From positions 2,790,001-2,854,000 of the forward strand of contig NC_026661.2 of NCBI RefSeq assembly GCF_000004075.3: a stretch of 64,000 nucleotides of DNA, given 5' to 3'. This document shows positions 35,860 through 46,664 of the stretch, piece by piece (position 1 is the first letter of the stretch; each line of letters opens with the position of its first letter). A model generated the notes under the pieces. The model had not been told where the DNA came from and ran no database searches. It worked only from the letters and a program-made list of their open reading frames with translations. Source of the DNA: Cucumis sativus. Its lineage: Eukaryota; Streptophyta; Magnoliopsida; Cucurbitales; Cucurbitaceae. The translations under genes and the position numbers were made by a program.

Positions 35860-38800
35860 ACAATACTTTTTTTCACCTAATTATCTCTATGCTACTTTTG
35901 ATGGGTTTCATTACTTTGATATAATAAAAGAGAGAAGTTTAATTAGTTTATTTATCTATTTGGGGATCTTGTGTCTTATCAATGGTTTTATATAGTTTAT
36001 AAAATTTCTCCACACTAATTGATGTATTAAATAGGGGAATTTACGTTAATACAAGAAAATACAAAATATTTATATTCTATACTAAAAAGAATTGGAGTAC
36101 ATACATATATTACTTTTATATTATTCTAAAAATATGTTAGCACACTCAAATATTTGTAGAAGGAATTGTGTATTACGTTCATTTTTTTGTTTGGCAACTT
36201 CATCATCTTCTTCCTTTATTTTTCTTTTGATCTTCTTCGTTTATTTTTTTTGGATGACATGGTTTATACTTGATGATCACAATGGCAATATCTTTCCACA
36301 TTCATCAACAACGACAAGTATTTTCATAGCTGGTGTTTTCACATCCATCATTGGTTTAAGAATCCAGTTGGAAGAGCTAAAAAATTAAGAAAATTTCATC
36401 AATTGGTGAAGTCAATAGTAGTTCAACAAGATGCGTAGTAGTTGTCATGAGAAGGGTCATAATTGTAGGACTTGCAAATTTCGTCAAATTTAAATTTAAT
36501 CAATGATGTAATCATTATAGTTGCATTTTTATGTTGTATCGCCAAATGAATTTATTTTGAAATTTATGAGTGTTATGATACAAGTTTCTATAAGTGTCTA
36601 TCACTAATAGAAACCAATATACCTTTCCATCGGTGTTTATTGCGGCTAGAAACCAATAGAAAGAAACTCCACATGTTTCCAATCTCAGTCGAACTTGGCC
36701 TCGAGAAGGTCCAAGTTTTAGGCTTCTTAACTTCTGTGCCTTCCATCTCGGCCGAGCAAGTACCGAGATTGGTTCGAGAACTTAATCTCTAAAGCTTTAT
36801 GTATTTCATTTTGACCGAAAACATCAAGCTAATTAGCCCCAAGATTTTACTTCTAACGTTTTGTGTGCCGAGTATGTTGTGGAGTATGAAAAGAAAAAAA
36901 TCGCCATTAATTTGGATGATCTAGGTTTCATATGCTTTTATGGTATTTCACCCTATGTTTTGAGCTTTCATTTTATTTAATTATTCTATTTTTAAAAATT
37001 TTCGTATTGAATAAAAAAATTAAATTGCATATATATGATTCCTGTAGTTTAAGAAAGGAATTTGAATTTACTTCATGTTGATACCTAGGTGCAATTTTTA
37101 GATAAATATGTACATACATTTTAAAACCTCTAGTCACTTGTGTACACATGTACCATGATTAGAAGTGAAACATTAAGATAAAAAAAAAAGAAAAGAAATT
37201 GTATTAATGTATTGTATGCAAAACGTCTCTAGCAAAAGCAACACTAGACAAGGTCTCTTTCCTCAATTAGAATTGTACTTTGATCATTGATGATCTTAAA
37301 TGAAAATTAAGATGCTTATTATTGTTTTATGTCATTTTCATATATCATTTCTCATGTTTCAATTCTAATATTTAAAAGAATTATACTCAAAATACTTTTT
37401 TAATCCCGAAATGTCAGAGATAATATTGTCCTAAGTTTTAAAAGAATAAATCAGTTTTAGTCTATTTGGATTTGCTTTTAGAGCGTTAAAAAGAGATTAG
37501 GTAAAAATACTTCAATTTTCCATTTTATTCCTTATGTAAATTAAAATTAATTTCTATATTTAATAGTTTCCTCCAAAAGAAAACAATTTCTACCTATTAA
37601 ATTTCCAATTCAAATTAGGTTGGACGCTACAAATTTCTCTAATCTCATTGGTTTTTCATATTAAAAATAATTGCACCTATTTCTCATATGTTAATAACCT
37701 TTTATTACGAAATAATATAAACCAAACCAACCAAAAATCTATTGCTACTGATAACAAAAATCTATTACTGTAAATTAATGATTGGTTAAGCACATAAAAA
37801 TTAAAGAATTACATTGAAGCTTACCTTGGTTGTGGTATCTAATTTATACAAAATGTCAATCCCAAGTTAACACCACCACTTAAAGTCTTTCCTATTCTCT
37901 AAGTAAAAGAGGTAAGGTTTATGGAATCCTTGATTTAGTCGAAAATTTGGTCACTCTCACCCATACAAATCATAGGATAATCTCTCACGAACAGAAGTTT
38001 GTAACAATACACTTACGGTTAAGAACTAAGTTACCTAATTGGTTAACGTGTTGATTACTAATTCGTGGTATGATCTTATGTAAACTCATGGCATAGGTTG
38101 ACCCCACTCGTACGTCACCTACACAAACACGTTGGATCTTTGCATTTGTATCAAATACAAAGTCGGTCGTATTCATAGTGTTACTAAAATAAAGTTACAA
38201 TTACCTTATCTCTATACTATAAACATTTTAAACTGTATCTTGAACATTGATCCCTATATATGTCTCAACATATAGTTCAAGACTCATTAAACAACTTAGG
38301 ATGTTAGTTTATTGAACTTAGATTATTAGAACAAAACAAAAAATATAATCAACAACACTTTCCATACATCATAATAACACTTTATTAATAACAGTAAACG
38401 AATTACAATTATTATTTATGAGTTTTAGAATATAAAACCCAATATCACAATAATTGGATTGGCGTCACATATTTTTTATCTTTGGATTGAGCATTTTAGA
38501 TATTTTACAAGTTCTTTTGTATTGCTACTTTTCTGTTGAAATTTTTTGTATGAATAGTAAATAATTTATCAATTTCTTTCGAATTAAAAAATTTATTCCA
38601 GTAAAGAACTATAGAAAAGTAGAGAAGAAATTTCATATTATTCATAAAAATGAGATCAATTAGAAAACTATACCCTGTTTTTAATTATATAAAATTGTAA
38701 ACACCAATGAGTCAATGACCGAAGGTCAACATTATCGGCTCATTAATTATTTGACCGTTGGAACGCTTATTGTGCAACCAATAACTATGATTTATTATTA

Positions 38801-39656
38801 TATTAATACAAAATACAAATAGAACAAAGGATTTTAATTTTTATGTTACTCAGAATTAAGTTTTTGTTTGTATTTAATTATATACTAATTCAAAACTTGA
38901 AAAACATAGTAAGAAAGGTTTATGGCTAACGTTTTATGATAAAATTTTAATTTTGGTTAAATTTATTTTTCATTTAGTTTAATTAGTAAATGTTGGCCAT
39001 GATGATATAAAGTAATTGAAGACACTGTGTCTAGAAATGGTATTTTTTAAAACTTAATTTGCACTAACTATGAAATACACATTGGATGTGACAGAAAAAC
39101 CTTGAGACAAATTTTAATGTGAAAATAATTTCTTTTCACTGAATATACTTAATTGAAATTGAGTTTATATGTTACATATTTGCGATGCCATAAAAATCCT
39201 TAATGTTAGATTTTTTTAAAAAAATCTTTAGCTGAAATTTAAATTTGAAAAAGATTGGATAAAAATTAGAAATAAAAATGTAACAAAAATATATAATTTC
39301 CTTCTCCCACTTTAAATTCTTAAAATGTGCTAATATACATCTTTCATAAATATAAAAATTCAAATCAATATCATTTACTTGTTTGCTAGAAAATTCTAAA
39401 TTAATTGAAAAAAGAAGTAAATAAACTAACAAAAAGGCACAAATTCAATTGTTTTTAATTTATGGATAGGTGTGATAGTTAGTAATTGATTTATTTTTCT
39501 CTTCCCTCTTCCTTGTCAATGCCCTCTGGAAAACGGTGTTAAAAAACACGAAAAGGATAGATAATTATTTTAAATGGCGTACTTGAAATCTATAGGAAGC
39601 CAAAACGAAAAACTCAGAATTTCCTTAATAATTTTTCTTTCCTTTTGAAACAATAT
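35860..39656. other. Gene-free spacer in the DUF26 array
   Basis: No gene is supported. The open frame at 36092-36388 (+) is hydrophobic and of low complexity. Bases 36590-36880 are GC-richer and repeat-like ('ccgagattggttcgag', 'atctcggccgag'). Bases 37800-38230 resemble a decayed interspersed repeat that I could not name. Bases 38560-39010 are homologous to 40740-41510. Confidence 0.45.
38560..39010. repeat. Duplicated upstream region (partner of 40740-41510)
   Basis: Shared landmarks in order are 'tattattcat-a-aatga-atcaattaga-aactata', 'gagtc-atgaa/cc', 'gctcatt-atttgac', 'ccaataa', and near the end 'tttatttttcatttagttta' followed by 'attagtaaatgttggccatgatg'. This is the upstream part of a duplication unit of the DUF26 array; here it lacks the MITE present in the partner. 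Confidence 0.75.
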
Positions 39657-40194
39657 TTGACAAATACAAAATCAACCATTTTAAAAAACCAAGTAAACGC
39701 GTTGGCTCTATGCCGTGGAGACGTCTCGCCCACAGACTGCATGCAAAGACCTGCATGGAAAAGGCGAGCAATGAGATTGAACAACAATAATACCCTAATA
39801 AGAAAGGAACAGGATCAATAATATTGTACGACTTTTGCTTGCTAGAATACTCCAATATCAAATTCTTTGGGAAGATTGATAATGGGTTTGGGTTATGCAC
39901 GTGGAATGTTCAAGAAGCTGAAGACCCAACAGTGTTTTAATGAACAAGTCAGGAACTTGCTTAATTACTAGGTTGGTTGAACAAGTTGAAGTTACACCAA
40001 AGTTGTATGTGGTTGGAGAGAAAAGGAGATTGAAGGGTCAAAAAAATTGTATGGATTTGGTCCAATATATGCACAAGATCAGATTTGTCTCCTGCTGCTT
40101 CCAAGAAATGCCGCCTTAATGATGCCAAGAATGATTGGTGGGAGCTGTAACTATAGATATGAAATTTACCCTATTGTTTGATGCTCAAAATTAG
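39657..40194 (+). pseudogene. Decayed DUF26 gene in the array
   Basis: A host-gene copy closest to the gene at 35098. Its start codon position reads TTG (39657), and the DNA then jumps from the equivalent of codon 8 to the equivalent of codon 80 (about 215 bp lost, including the signal peptide and the first conserved cysteine). The CRGDV-type motif, IKFFGKIDNG and GRM/RYEIYPI-type pieces can be followed, but several small insertions and deletions break the frame, and the second CRRSP cysteine motif is damaged (LSPAASKKCR-like). The 3' UTR with 'ataataaaagagagagaagt' is still alignable to that of 35098-35859. It cannot make a DUF26 protein. Confidence 0.9.
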
Positions 40195-40739
40195 ACAACA
40201 CTTTTCCTCCTATGCTACTTTTGATGTGTTTACTTTAAGATAATAAAAGAGAGAGAAGTTTAATTAGTTTAATTAAGAAAACTGCAGATAGAATTAGAAC
40301 AAGATGGAAAAAGTTCAAAAGTACTATTAAAGAAAAAAAGTACAATTTTAAATTTAGGGATGGAGTCACGTATTTTTCAAAACTTCAAAATTAAAAATGA
40401 AATTTCCTAATTATTTTTCTAATCTTCCTTAAAATAGTGAACCTACAAAATTAGATATTAATATTATACAATCAATTTTTCCGAAAAGCTAAATTTGCGT
40501 CAAACATTTAGAAAAAAAATGTATTCTACTTATTTTTTATATCGTAAGTATGACAAAAATTAATGATATTAAATGATAATCATTGGACTATCAGTCATAT
40601 GGTAATCATAGTGTTATCAACTTTTAAATTTGTTATTTTTGTAATTTAAAAATGTAGTGTCATGAGTCTTATTATTATAAATATTTTTTGCTATTTTTAC
40701 AAAAACCGAGTTTTAATTCTATAAATTAAATATGTTAAA

Positions 40740-41510
40740 AGAAAAACCAAAAGAAAAGTATGGAAGAAACCTTGTATTATTCATGAGAATGACATCAATT
40801 AGAGAACTATATTATATAGAAAAATGATAGTTGATGGCAATTTTAAAAATAACAATTAAGAATGTGACAATATTTTAAAAAAAACTATAAATATAGCAAA
40901 ACTATCGCTGATAGACTAGTATGATTTATCACTGATAGACCAATATTTACAACATAGTAATAAACTTCTATCATTTATAGAATTTGAAATTTTATTATAT
41001 TTATAAATTTTTTAAATAGTTATTATATACTCAATTATTTTGAATGATTAAATTTGCTAACTATTCCTATTATATAATCGTTTTGCTGAGTCTATGAATG
41101 AAGTCAATAATATCCGCTCATTATTTGACGGCTACAACACTTTATTGTACTACCAATAATAATTATTATTAGGAAATTTATTATAAATATTAAAATTGAC
41201 AAAAAAAAAAGAATTTACACTTCTATAATTTTTGTCCTTTTTAAAATGTGTAAATAATTTTTTTTTTTTATCTTTTTGTAAAAATAAAATTATTATTATT
41301 ATTATTATATACTAATTTTGTTAGAACAAAATACAAACAGGGCAATGGATTTGAACCTCTTAAATCTAGATAAGTTGAAAACTTGAAAACATACTAATAC
41401 AAATGAAAGGTTTATGACATAATTTTTATGATAAAATTTAAATTCTAGTTAAGTTTATTTTTCATTTAGTTTAATTAGTAAATGTTGGCCATGATGTTAT
41501 AAAGATTAAA
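40740..41510. repeat. Duplicated upstream region containing a MITE
   Basis: Partner of 38560-39010. The alignment is interrupted at 40819-41068 by the MITE and by some AT-rich length variation. It lies directly upstream of the gene at 41762. Confidence 0.75.
40819..41068. mobile_element. MITE copy with 8-bp target duplication
   Basis: A 250-bp insert flanked by ATTATATA at 40811-40818 and 41069-41076. In the homologous region at 38680-38692 the same place reads 'ttaattatataaaattg', an empty site with one ATTATATA. The insert starts with '(gaaaa)atgatagttgatggcaa' and ends 'tttgctaactattcct', giving short imperfect terminal inverted repeats (ATAGTT-GCAA). Eight-base duplications and short ends suggest an hAT-type non-autonomous DNA element. 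Related copies lie at about 33181-33440, 45110-45300, 59690-59850 and, less clearly, 60-240, 27150-27450 and 31880-32150. Confidence 0.75.
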
Positions 41511-41659
41511 ATTCAAACACTCATTAAAATTTATAGTTGACCAAACTTTTCAAACATAACCTTTTCTTATAATATCCACAAAGTCTAGCTCTACGAAAAA
41601 TCCAAGAGAAGAACTTCCACCTCCAATTATTGCACCGAAAATAAAAGTCGATAATCACT

Positions 41660-41671
41660 TATATATATATA
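41660..41671 (+). promoter_or_regulatory. TATA box of DUF26 array copy 2
   Basis: A run TATATATATATA about 90-100 bp before the ATG at 41762. Confidence 0.5.
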
Positions 41672-41761
41672 CATACAGGACCCTTTTGGGAAATGAAATA
41701 AACAACAAAACAAAACCTTAGAAGAAAAAAAAGCATATCATTTTCCTCCTCTCCCTAATCC

Positions 41762-42529
41762 ATGAAGCATTCAAAATCAACCATAATTTTCTGCCTCTTT
41801 CTTCTCTTCCCCTCCTTAGTCTTTAGTGAAGATATCGTAACAGACAGTGCATTTCTGAACCATATTTGTACAAGTTTTGACAATTACACAGCCAATTCCA
41901 CTTATGCTTCCAATTTGAACCAAGCCTTTTACCAGTTGACCTCAAATGCCCCTCCTTCTGGCTTTGCCCAAGTTTCCATTGGCAAAGATTTACAGACCCA
42001 AGTCAATGGCGTAGCCCTTTGCCGTGGTGATGTGTCGGTTGCTGATTGTAGGAACTGTGTTGCCACGGGAAGTCAAGAGATACAAGTTCGTTGCCCGTTG
42101 AGTAAAGGAGCTATCATATGGTATGATTATTGTCTATTGAAATACTCCAACACTCAATTCTTTGGGAAGATTGATAACAGGAACAAATTCTCTTTGATAA
42201 ATGTGCAAAGTGTGGATGATAATGTAACGACGGTGTTTAACGAAGAAGTTAAGAGTTTGTTGACGGATTTGGCTAAAAAAGTTGAACTGCCCAATAATAT
42301 ACCAAAGTTTTATGTGATTGGGGAAAGGGAAATTGAGGTACTTAAGAAGAAATTATATGGGTTGGTTCAATGTTCAAGAGACTTGTCGGGTGCGGCTTGC
42401 AAGAAGTGTCTTAGTGATGCTATTGGGGCACTTTCGAGTTGCTGTGATGCTCGAATTGGTGGAAGAGTTGTTGGGGCTAGCTGTAATTTTAGATATGAAA
42501 TTTATCCCATTGTTGATGCCCAAAGGTAA
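41762..42529 (+). CDS. Cysteine-rich repeat secretory protein (two DUF26 domains), array copy 2, 255 aa
   Basis: Same architecture as the copy at 35098: signal peptide at about residues 1-22 (IIFCLFLLFPSLVFS), DUF26-1 with CRGDVSVADCRNC, DUF26-2 with CSRDLSGAACKKC, and the tail GGRVVGASCNFRYE that keeps the Arg and Glu of the Gnk2 sugar site. Two candidate N-glycosylation sites (NYT, NST) lie near residue 40, and the linker contains NVT. The linker between the domains is longer and more acidic than in the other copies (VELPNNIPKF). Single exon, secreted, no kinase part. The upstream DNA is duplicated at 38560-39010 and carries a MITE about 700 bp before the start, which may separate its regulation from that of its paralogues; that is inference. 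Confidence 0.92.
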   Translation: MKHSKSTIIFCLFLLFPSLVFSEDIVTDSAFLNHICTSFDNYTANSTYASNLNQAFYQLTSNAPPSGFAQVSIGKDLQTQVNGVALCRGDVSVADCRNCVATGSQEIQVRCPLSKGAIIWYDYCLLKYSNTQFFGKIDNRNKFSLINVQSVDDNVTTVFNEEVKSLLTDLAKKVELPNNIPKFYVIGEREIEVLKKKLYGLVQCSRDLSGAACKKCLSDAIGALSSCCDARIGGRVVGASCNFRYEIYPIVDAQR

Positions 42530-44751
42530 AAGAAAAAAAAAAGCTTCGGTTTACATATGACGTTGCAATTTCAAGTTCATTTTGGTTGTTGTGTACTTTT
42601 CTTTCAAGAGTTCTTCATTTTAGTTTCATTGTGTATATTTTATGTTCCAATAAAATTAATCAAATGATGGTTCAAGTTTGATTGTTATATAAAACTGAGT
42701 TCTTTTTTGTACTCTCTCATACATTTAATGATGTAAAATTGTTAGTTACTTTGTTTTTTTTGTTAGTTTAGTAGTCTCCATCGGATGAATACTTAAAAAA
42801 AAAAAATTAAATGTTCAAATGACTCGATTTTTTTGAAAAAACAAATGTTGAATGACCCTTTGCTAACCTCAAATTCGAGTGAAAATACCAAATACATTCA
42901 CGCACACATGTAAAAGCAATCTCGCTCTCGCTCATCTCACTCAAAATCGTTGTCGCTCTTGCTCAAACTAAGTGTCACTCTCACTCAAATCTCGCTAGTC
43001 TCACCCATCTTCAAAATCACTCATGGGCTTGATTTTTTGCACCCTCTCTCTCACTTTCTTCCACTCCCTCTCTTACACATTCTCTTACTCTTCCCTTCTC
43101 TTGCTTTCTCTCACTCCCTCTCTCAATCAATATCACTCTTGACCAGAGTTACGACATTGAAGTTGCTTGTGTGGACTCGTGGTGTTGGAGAAGTAGACAC
43201 AGTGGAAGAAAAAACAGAGGGAAAAAGACGTGCATGTGAGGGAGAAAATAAGGAATAAGAAAGGCAATACCGTAACTTCAGTCAACCACAAGACTTTATA
43301 TTTTAAAAAAAAGTTTAGGTCATTTGCCATCTTATGACCTTTTAAAATGAGTCATTTATACAATCATTTCTTAATTAAAAAAACTTCTTTTAGTACAACA
43401 ATGGTGTGAAAATGAAAGATCAAACATTATATCTTTAAAGAAAAGATCATGTCAATTACCACGAGGACTATTGATTTAGAAATTTAAATAAGAGACCTAA
43501 TAATATATTTAACTAACAAAATAAATATCCTAGAATGAACATCCATCCACCTTTGGACATTATATACAGAACAGAGTGAGAGGACAATGAGATGTATATA
43601 TTATTTTTAAAACATGAAGTGGTAGCAATAGTGAAGAAGCCATTCCTAAACATACTTCAAATGAATGAGACATTGAACATCATTTAAAGGTCAGCTTAGA
43701 ATGCATTCAAATTTGTTTATAGATCAAATTTATTCTAACACTAAGGTGCGTCAATATGTTTGCAACTAGTTTTCATCATTGCTGCACGTTGTTTCTAAGA
43801 CGGTATATTCACAAATTTATTCTATAAATTAACTTTTAAAGTTGTAATCTATTTGATATCAGTAACTTTATAAAAAAGTGTCTAATAGGTCCTTTCAAAA
43901 CTTTGATTAGCTCTTATATATCTATATGTCTAATATATATACTCATGCTAAATTTATGTTTTTTTAAAGGAAAAGAATCAGTACATCTAAATAATTTGAA
44001 ATTGATGTAGAATGAAATTTAAACTCAGACCCATGCTCAAAGAACTAAATTTATAATTTTGAAAACAAATGAAATAGAAAAAAAAAACAATAAATTTGTA
44101 TGAAGTTAATCAGGGCATACATTTTTTAGAGCCAAACAAACTAAAGAAGAGGAGGGAAGAAGGAAGTTGTGACAACGAATGTTTCACGTGGATGAAGGGG
44201 AGAGACCCCAACCCAGCCTCCATGGATTTAATCTTCTCAGTGAAAAAAGACACCTCAGAAAGATCAGTGAACTCACCATTAATCAAAGGAATAACTTCAC
44301 AAGACCAGACTATAACTGATATCAATGGTGGTATTAGTCATTATTATTGGATATGACATATACTATCCAATCCTTCACTAATAACTATATAGTTTGAAGA
44401 AATACTTTTGACTTTAATGGTTAATAAGTGCTATCTATAGTGTAGTGATCATAATTAAACATCAAACAAATTTTTTTTGTCGTCGAAAAAGATAGTGGGC
44501 ATGCAGTGATATTTTTTCTTCAATTCTCTTCTAGAATAATGTTGACTCCACATTCTATCAAGCCTTGTTGGAGTCAGCAGTCAGCACAACCATGGTCCAT
44601 GGCCATGATATTGTATTTTGAAGTAGGAAAAAACATTCGAATCAAGCTAAATTTTGGTTTTTTTTTTTTTTTTTTGTCATATTTGTGATATTTGAACAAA
44701 GATTTGAGGTTGGAAAAGTCAGTACACGAAAGAGTGACATATGTGTAACCT

Positions 44752-45066
44752 GTAGTCCGGAGGACCACTATTTACTCCGCAATATTCTTTGCGCCTTCGG
44801 ACGGATAGTTCATATAGACCCTTGTTTTTCTTCCGCGGTTCTAGTTCCCACGTAGCAAAGATTCACCGAAAATCTAAGCAGGATGAAGAACCGAACTTTT
44901 GCTTCTAATCTTCCTTATCAATGATCTTTGCTCCTCATCTGGATCCCTTATAATTGCATTGCGCCTTCTATAGCTCGCTCAAAGAATGATCGAAAGAATA
45001 TTTCACTTTCTTTTCACTCCGTCCGAAGGGAAGGGTCTCATCACCCCATTCAAGTCCACTATTTTC
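44752..45066. other. Probable insertion of mitochondrial DNA (NUMT)
   Basis: About 315 bp whose composition stands out from its surroundings: close to balanced GC, with passages such as 'gcgccttcggacgg', 'tccgcggttctagttccca', 'gcgccttctatagctcgc' and 'ccgtccgaagggaaggg', typical of non-coding plant mitochondrial DNA. The decamer CCTTCGGACGG near 44797 recurs inverted near 45026. No gene is recognised in it. A chloroplast or other origin is possible. The call rests on texture only. Confidence 0.45.
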
Positions 45067-45109
45067 ATATTGAGAATTTAAATCTTCCATATTCTTTGTA
45101 CTAAAAAAA

Positions 45110-45300
45110 AATCGTTATAAATATAGCAATCAAGTTAAAAGTAATTACAAATATTACAAAAATTTAGATTAAGTTCTCGAAATCTATCGTGATAAACAAT
45201 ATATCACTAATAGAAGTTTATTGATGATAGATCATATCACTAGTAAAAGTCTATCAATGATAAGATCTACCACCGATAGATTTTGATTCATTTGCAATTA
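45110..45300. mobile_element. Copy of the dispersed AT-rich MITE family, decayed
   Basis: Shows the family core: 'tataaatatagcaa', 'tctatcgtgata', 'tatcactaatagaagttta', 'gatgatagatcatatcac', 'ctaccaccgatagattttg'. The ends are unclear. Confidence 0.45.
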
Positions 45301-45687
45301 TGTAAAAATATCATCTAATGTTACTAATAAAATAAAATTGATCAACCAATAAATACACAATTAGCTAGATAAAAAAGAAGACCAATGTAAACTTAAAACA
45401 TAATTAAGGTTGTGAACTCTAATTTCTCAACATAAAAAGTTGATAAGTCATACTTACGGCGGTGGGACTCGACTTCCCTAAACCAACTTTCAAACTCCAA
45501 AAGCCCAACACACTTTTAATATGTTAATCTTTAATATATAATTAACTAGGCAAGATGATGTAAATCTTTTTTAACAAAAGAAACTAACTTATCCAAATTG
45601 TATATGTACCTTACATATTTATAATTTAAAATTTGGAATATTATCTATGGAAGAACAAAAGTCGTCTAACTAGGCCCAAAGAGACCA

Positions 45688-45694
45688 TATAATA
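45688..45694 (+). promoter_or_regulatory. TATA box of DUF26 array copy 3
   Basis: TATAATA in the context 'gaccatataataagagtg'. It lies only about 8 bp before the first in-frame ATG (45702), so that ATG should fall upstream of the transcript start, which supports the start at 45894 (leader of about 170 nt). Confidence 0.5.
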
Positions 45695-45893
45695 AGAGTG
45701 TATGAATAATAATCCTTCACTACCTTCTTCCATTGTGAATGATATTAACCAATTTTCTTATGTATCTAAAAAATCAATATTTATCATAGAGAGAAAAATA
45801 GAAGAGTATATATCTTTTGATACTTTGAATAACCAAACCCAAACCTACCAAAATCTATCCTCATTAGTTATTATTCCTTCTTTGATCAAACCC

Positions 45894-46664
45894 ATGAAGC
45901 TATCAAAATCAACCACCTTCATTACTCTTCAATGCTTTTTTCTCATTTCTCCTTTAGCCTTTGGTGATGATATTATCACTGATAGTTCATTTCTGTTTCA
46001 TATATGTTCAAGTTTTGACAATTACACATCCAATAGCCCCTATGCTTCTAACTTGAACCAAGCTTTGGATCAACTGATCTCCAATTCTCCTCCCTCCGGC
46101 TTTGGCCTAAGCTCGGTCAGAAAAGACGATGATTTACAAAACCAAGTTAACGGTTTGGCTCTATGCCGTGGTGACGTCTCGTCTGCAGATTGCAAGAACT
46201 GCGTCGCGACAGCAAGTCAAGAGATCCAAGAGAGGTGCCCTAATAGAAAAGGAGCTGCCATATGGTATGATTTTTGTCTCTTGAAATATTCCAACACAAA
46301 ATTCTTTGGGAAGATTGATAATAGGAATAAATTTTACATGTGGAACTTACAAGAAAGAGATGATGAGCCTGAGGTGTTTAATAAACAAGTGAAGAGACTG
46401 TTGATTAGTTTGTCTGAAAAAGTTGAAGGTACAAAGAATTTATATGTGATTGGTGAAGTTGAGATGAGGACAAAGGGTATGGAGAAGTTGTATGGATTGG
46501 TTCAATGTAGTAGAGATTTATCAAGTAATGCTTGCAAGAAGTGTCTTCAAATTGCAATTGGTGAACTTCCAAATTGTTGTAATGATAAAATTGGTGGAAG
46601 AGTTGTTGGTGGGAGTTGTAACTTTAGATATGAACTTTACCCTATTGTTGATGCTCAAAAATAA
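45894..46664 (+). CDS. Cysteine-rich repeat secretory protein (two DUF26 domains), array copy 3, 256 aa
   Basis: Same family as 35098. The frame is open from an ATG at 45702, but I start at 45894 because MKLSKSTTFITLQCFFLISP is a proper signal peptide aligned with the starts of the paralogues and because a TATA box sits just before 45702. DUF26-1 has CRGDVSSADCKNC and DUF26-2 has CSRDLSSNACKKC; GGRVVGGSCNFRYE keeps the sugar-site Arg and Glu. NYT lies near residue 41. Charge in the linker is high (ERDDEPEVFNKQ). Single exon, secreted, no kinase domain. Confidence 0.9.
   Translation: MKLSKSTTFITLQCFFLISPLAFGDDIITDSSFLFHICSSFDNYTSNSPYASNLNQALDQLISNSPPSGFGLSSVRKDDDLQNQVNGLALCRGDVSSADCKNCVATASQEIQERCPNRKGAAIWYDFCLLKYSNTKFFGKIDNRNKFYMWNLQERDDEPEVFNKQVKRLLISLSEKVEGTKNLYVIGEVEMRTKGMEKLYGLVQCSRDLSSNACKKCLQIAIGELPNCCNDKIGGRVVGGSCNFRYELYPIVDAQK

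Larger units (their letters stand above)
42530..45687. other. Gene-free spacer in the DUF26 array
   Basis: Bases 42910-43140 are rich in 'ctcactc' and 'tctcgct' units. An unassigned 71-codon frame lies at 44110-44325 (-) with no domain I recognise. Bases 44752-45066 look mitochondrial (own entry), and 45110-45300 is a copy of the dispersed MITE. Confidence 0.5.

Noticed and set aside
36092-36388. 98-codon hydrophobic frame after DUF26 copy 1
   Set aside because: Composition is Phe/Ser/Ile low-complexity from a T-rich stretch; not a transmembrane or kinase part of the DUF26 gene.
37800-38230. Possible piece of an LTR element
   Set aside because: Texture is repeat-like but no LTR ends, primer site or coding motif could be shown.
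44110-44325. 71-codon frame (-) that looks exon-like
   Set aside because: No family recognised and no flanking exons found; kept only as an unassigned note.
45702-45893. In-frame 64-codon N-terminal extension of DUF26 copy 3
   Set aside because: It starts only a few bases after the TATA box, lacks a signal peptide and would bury the real one.
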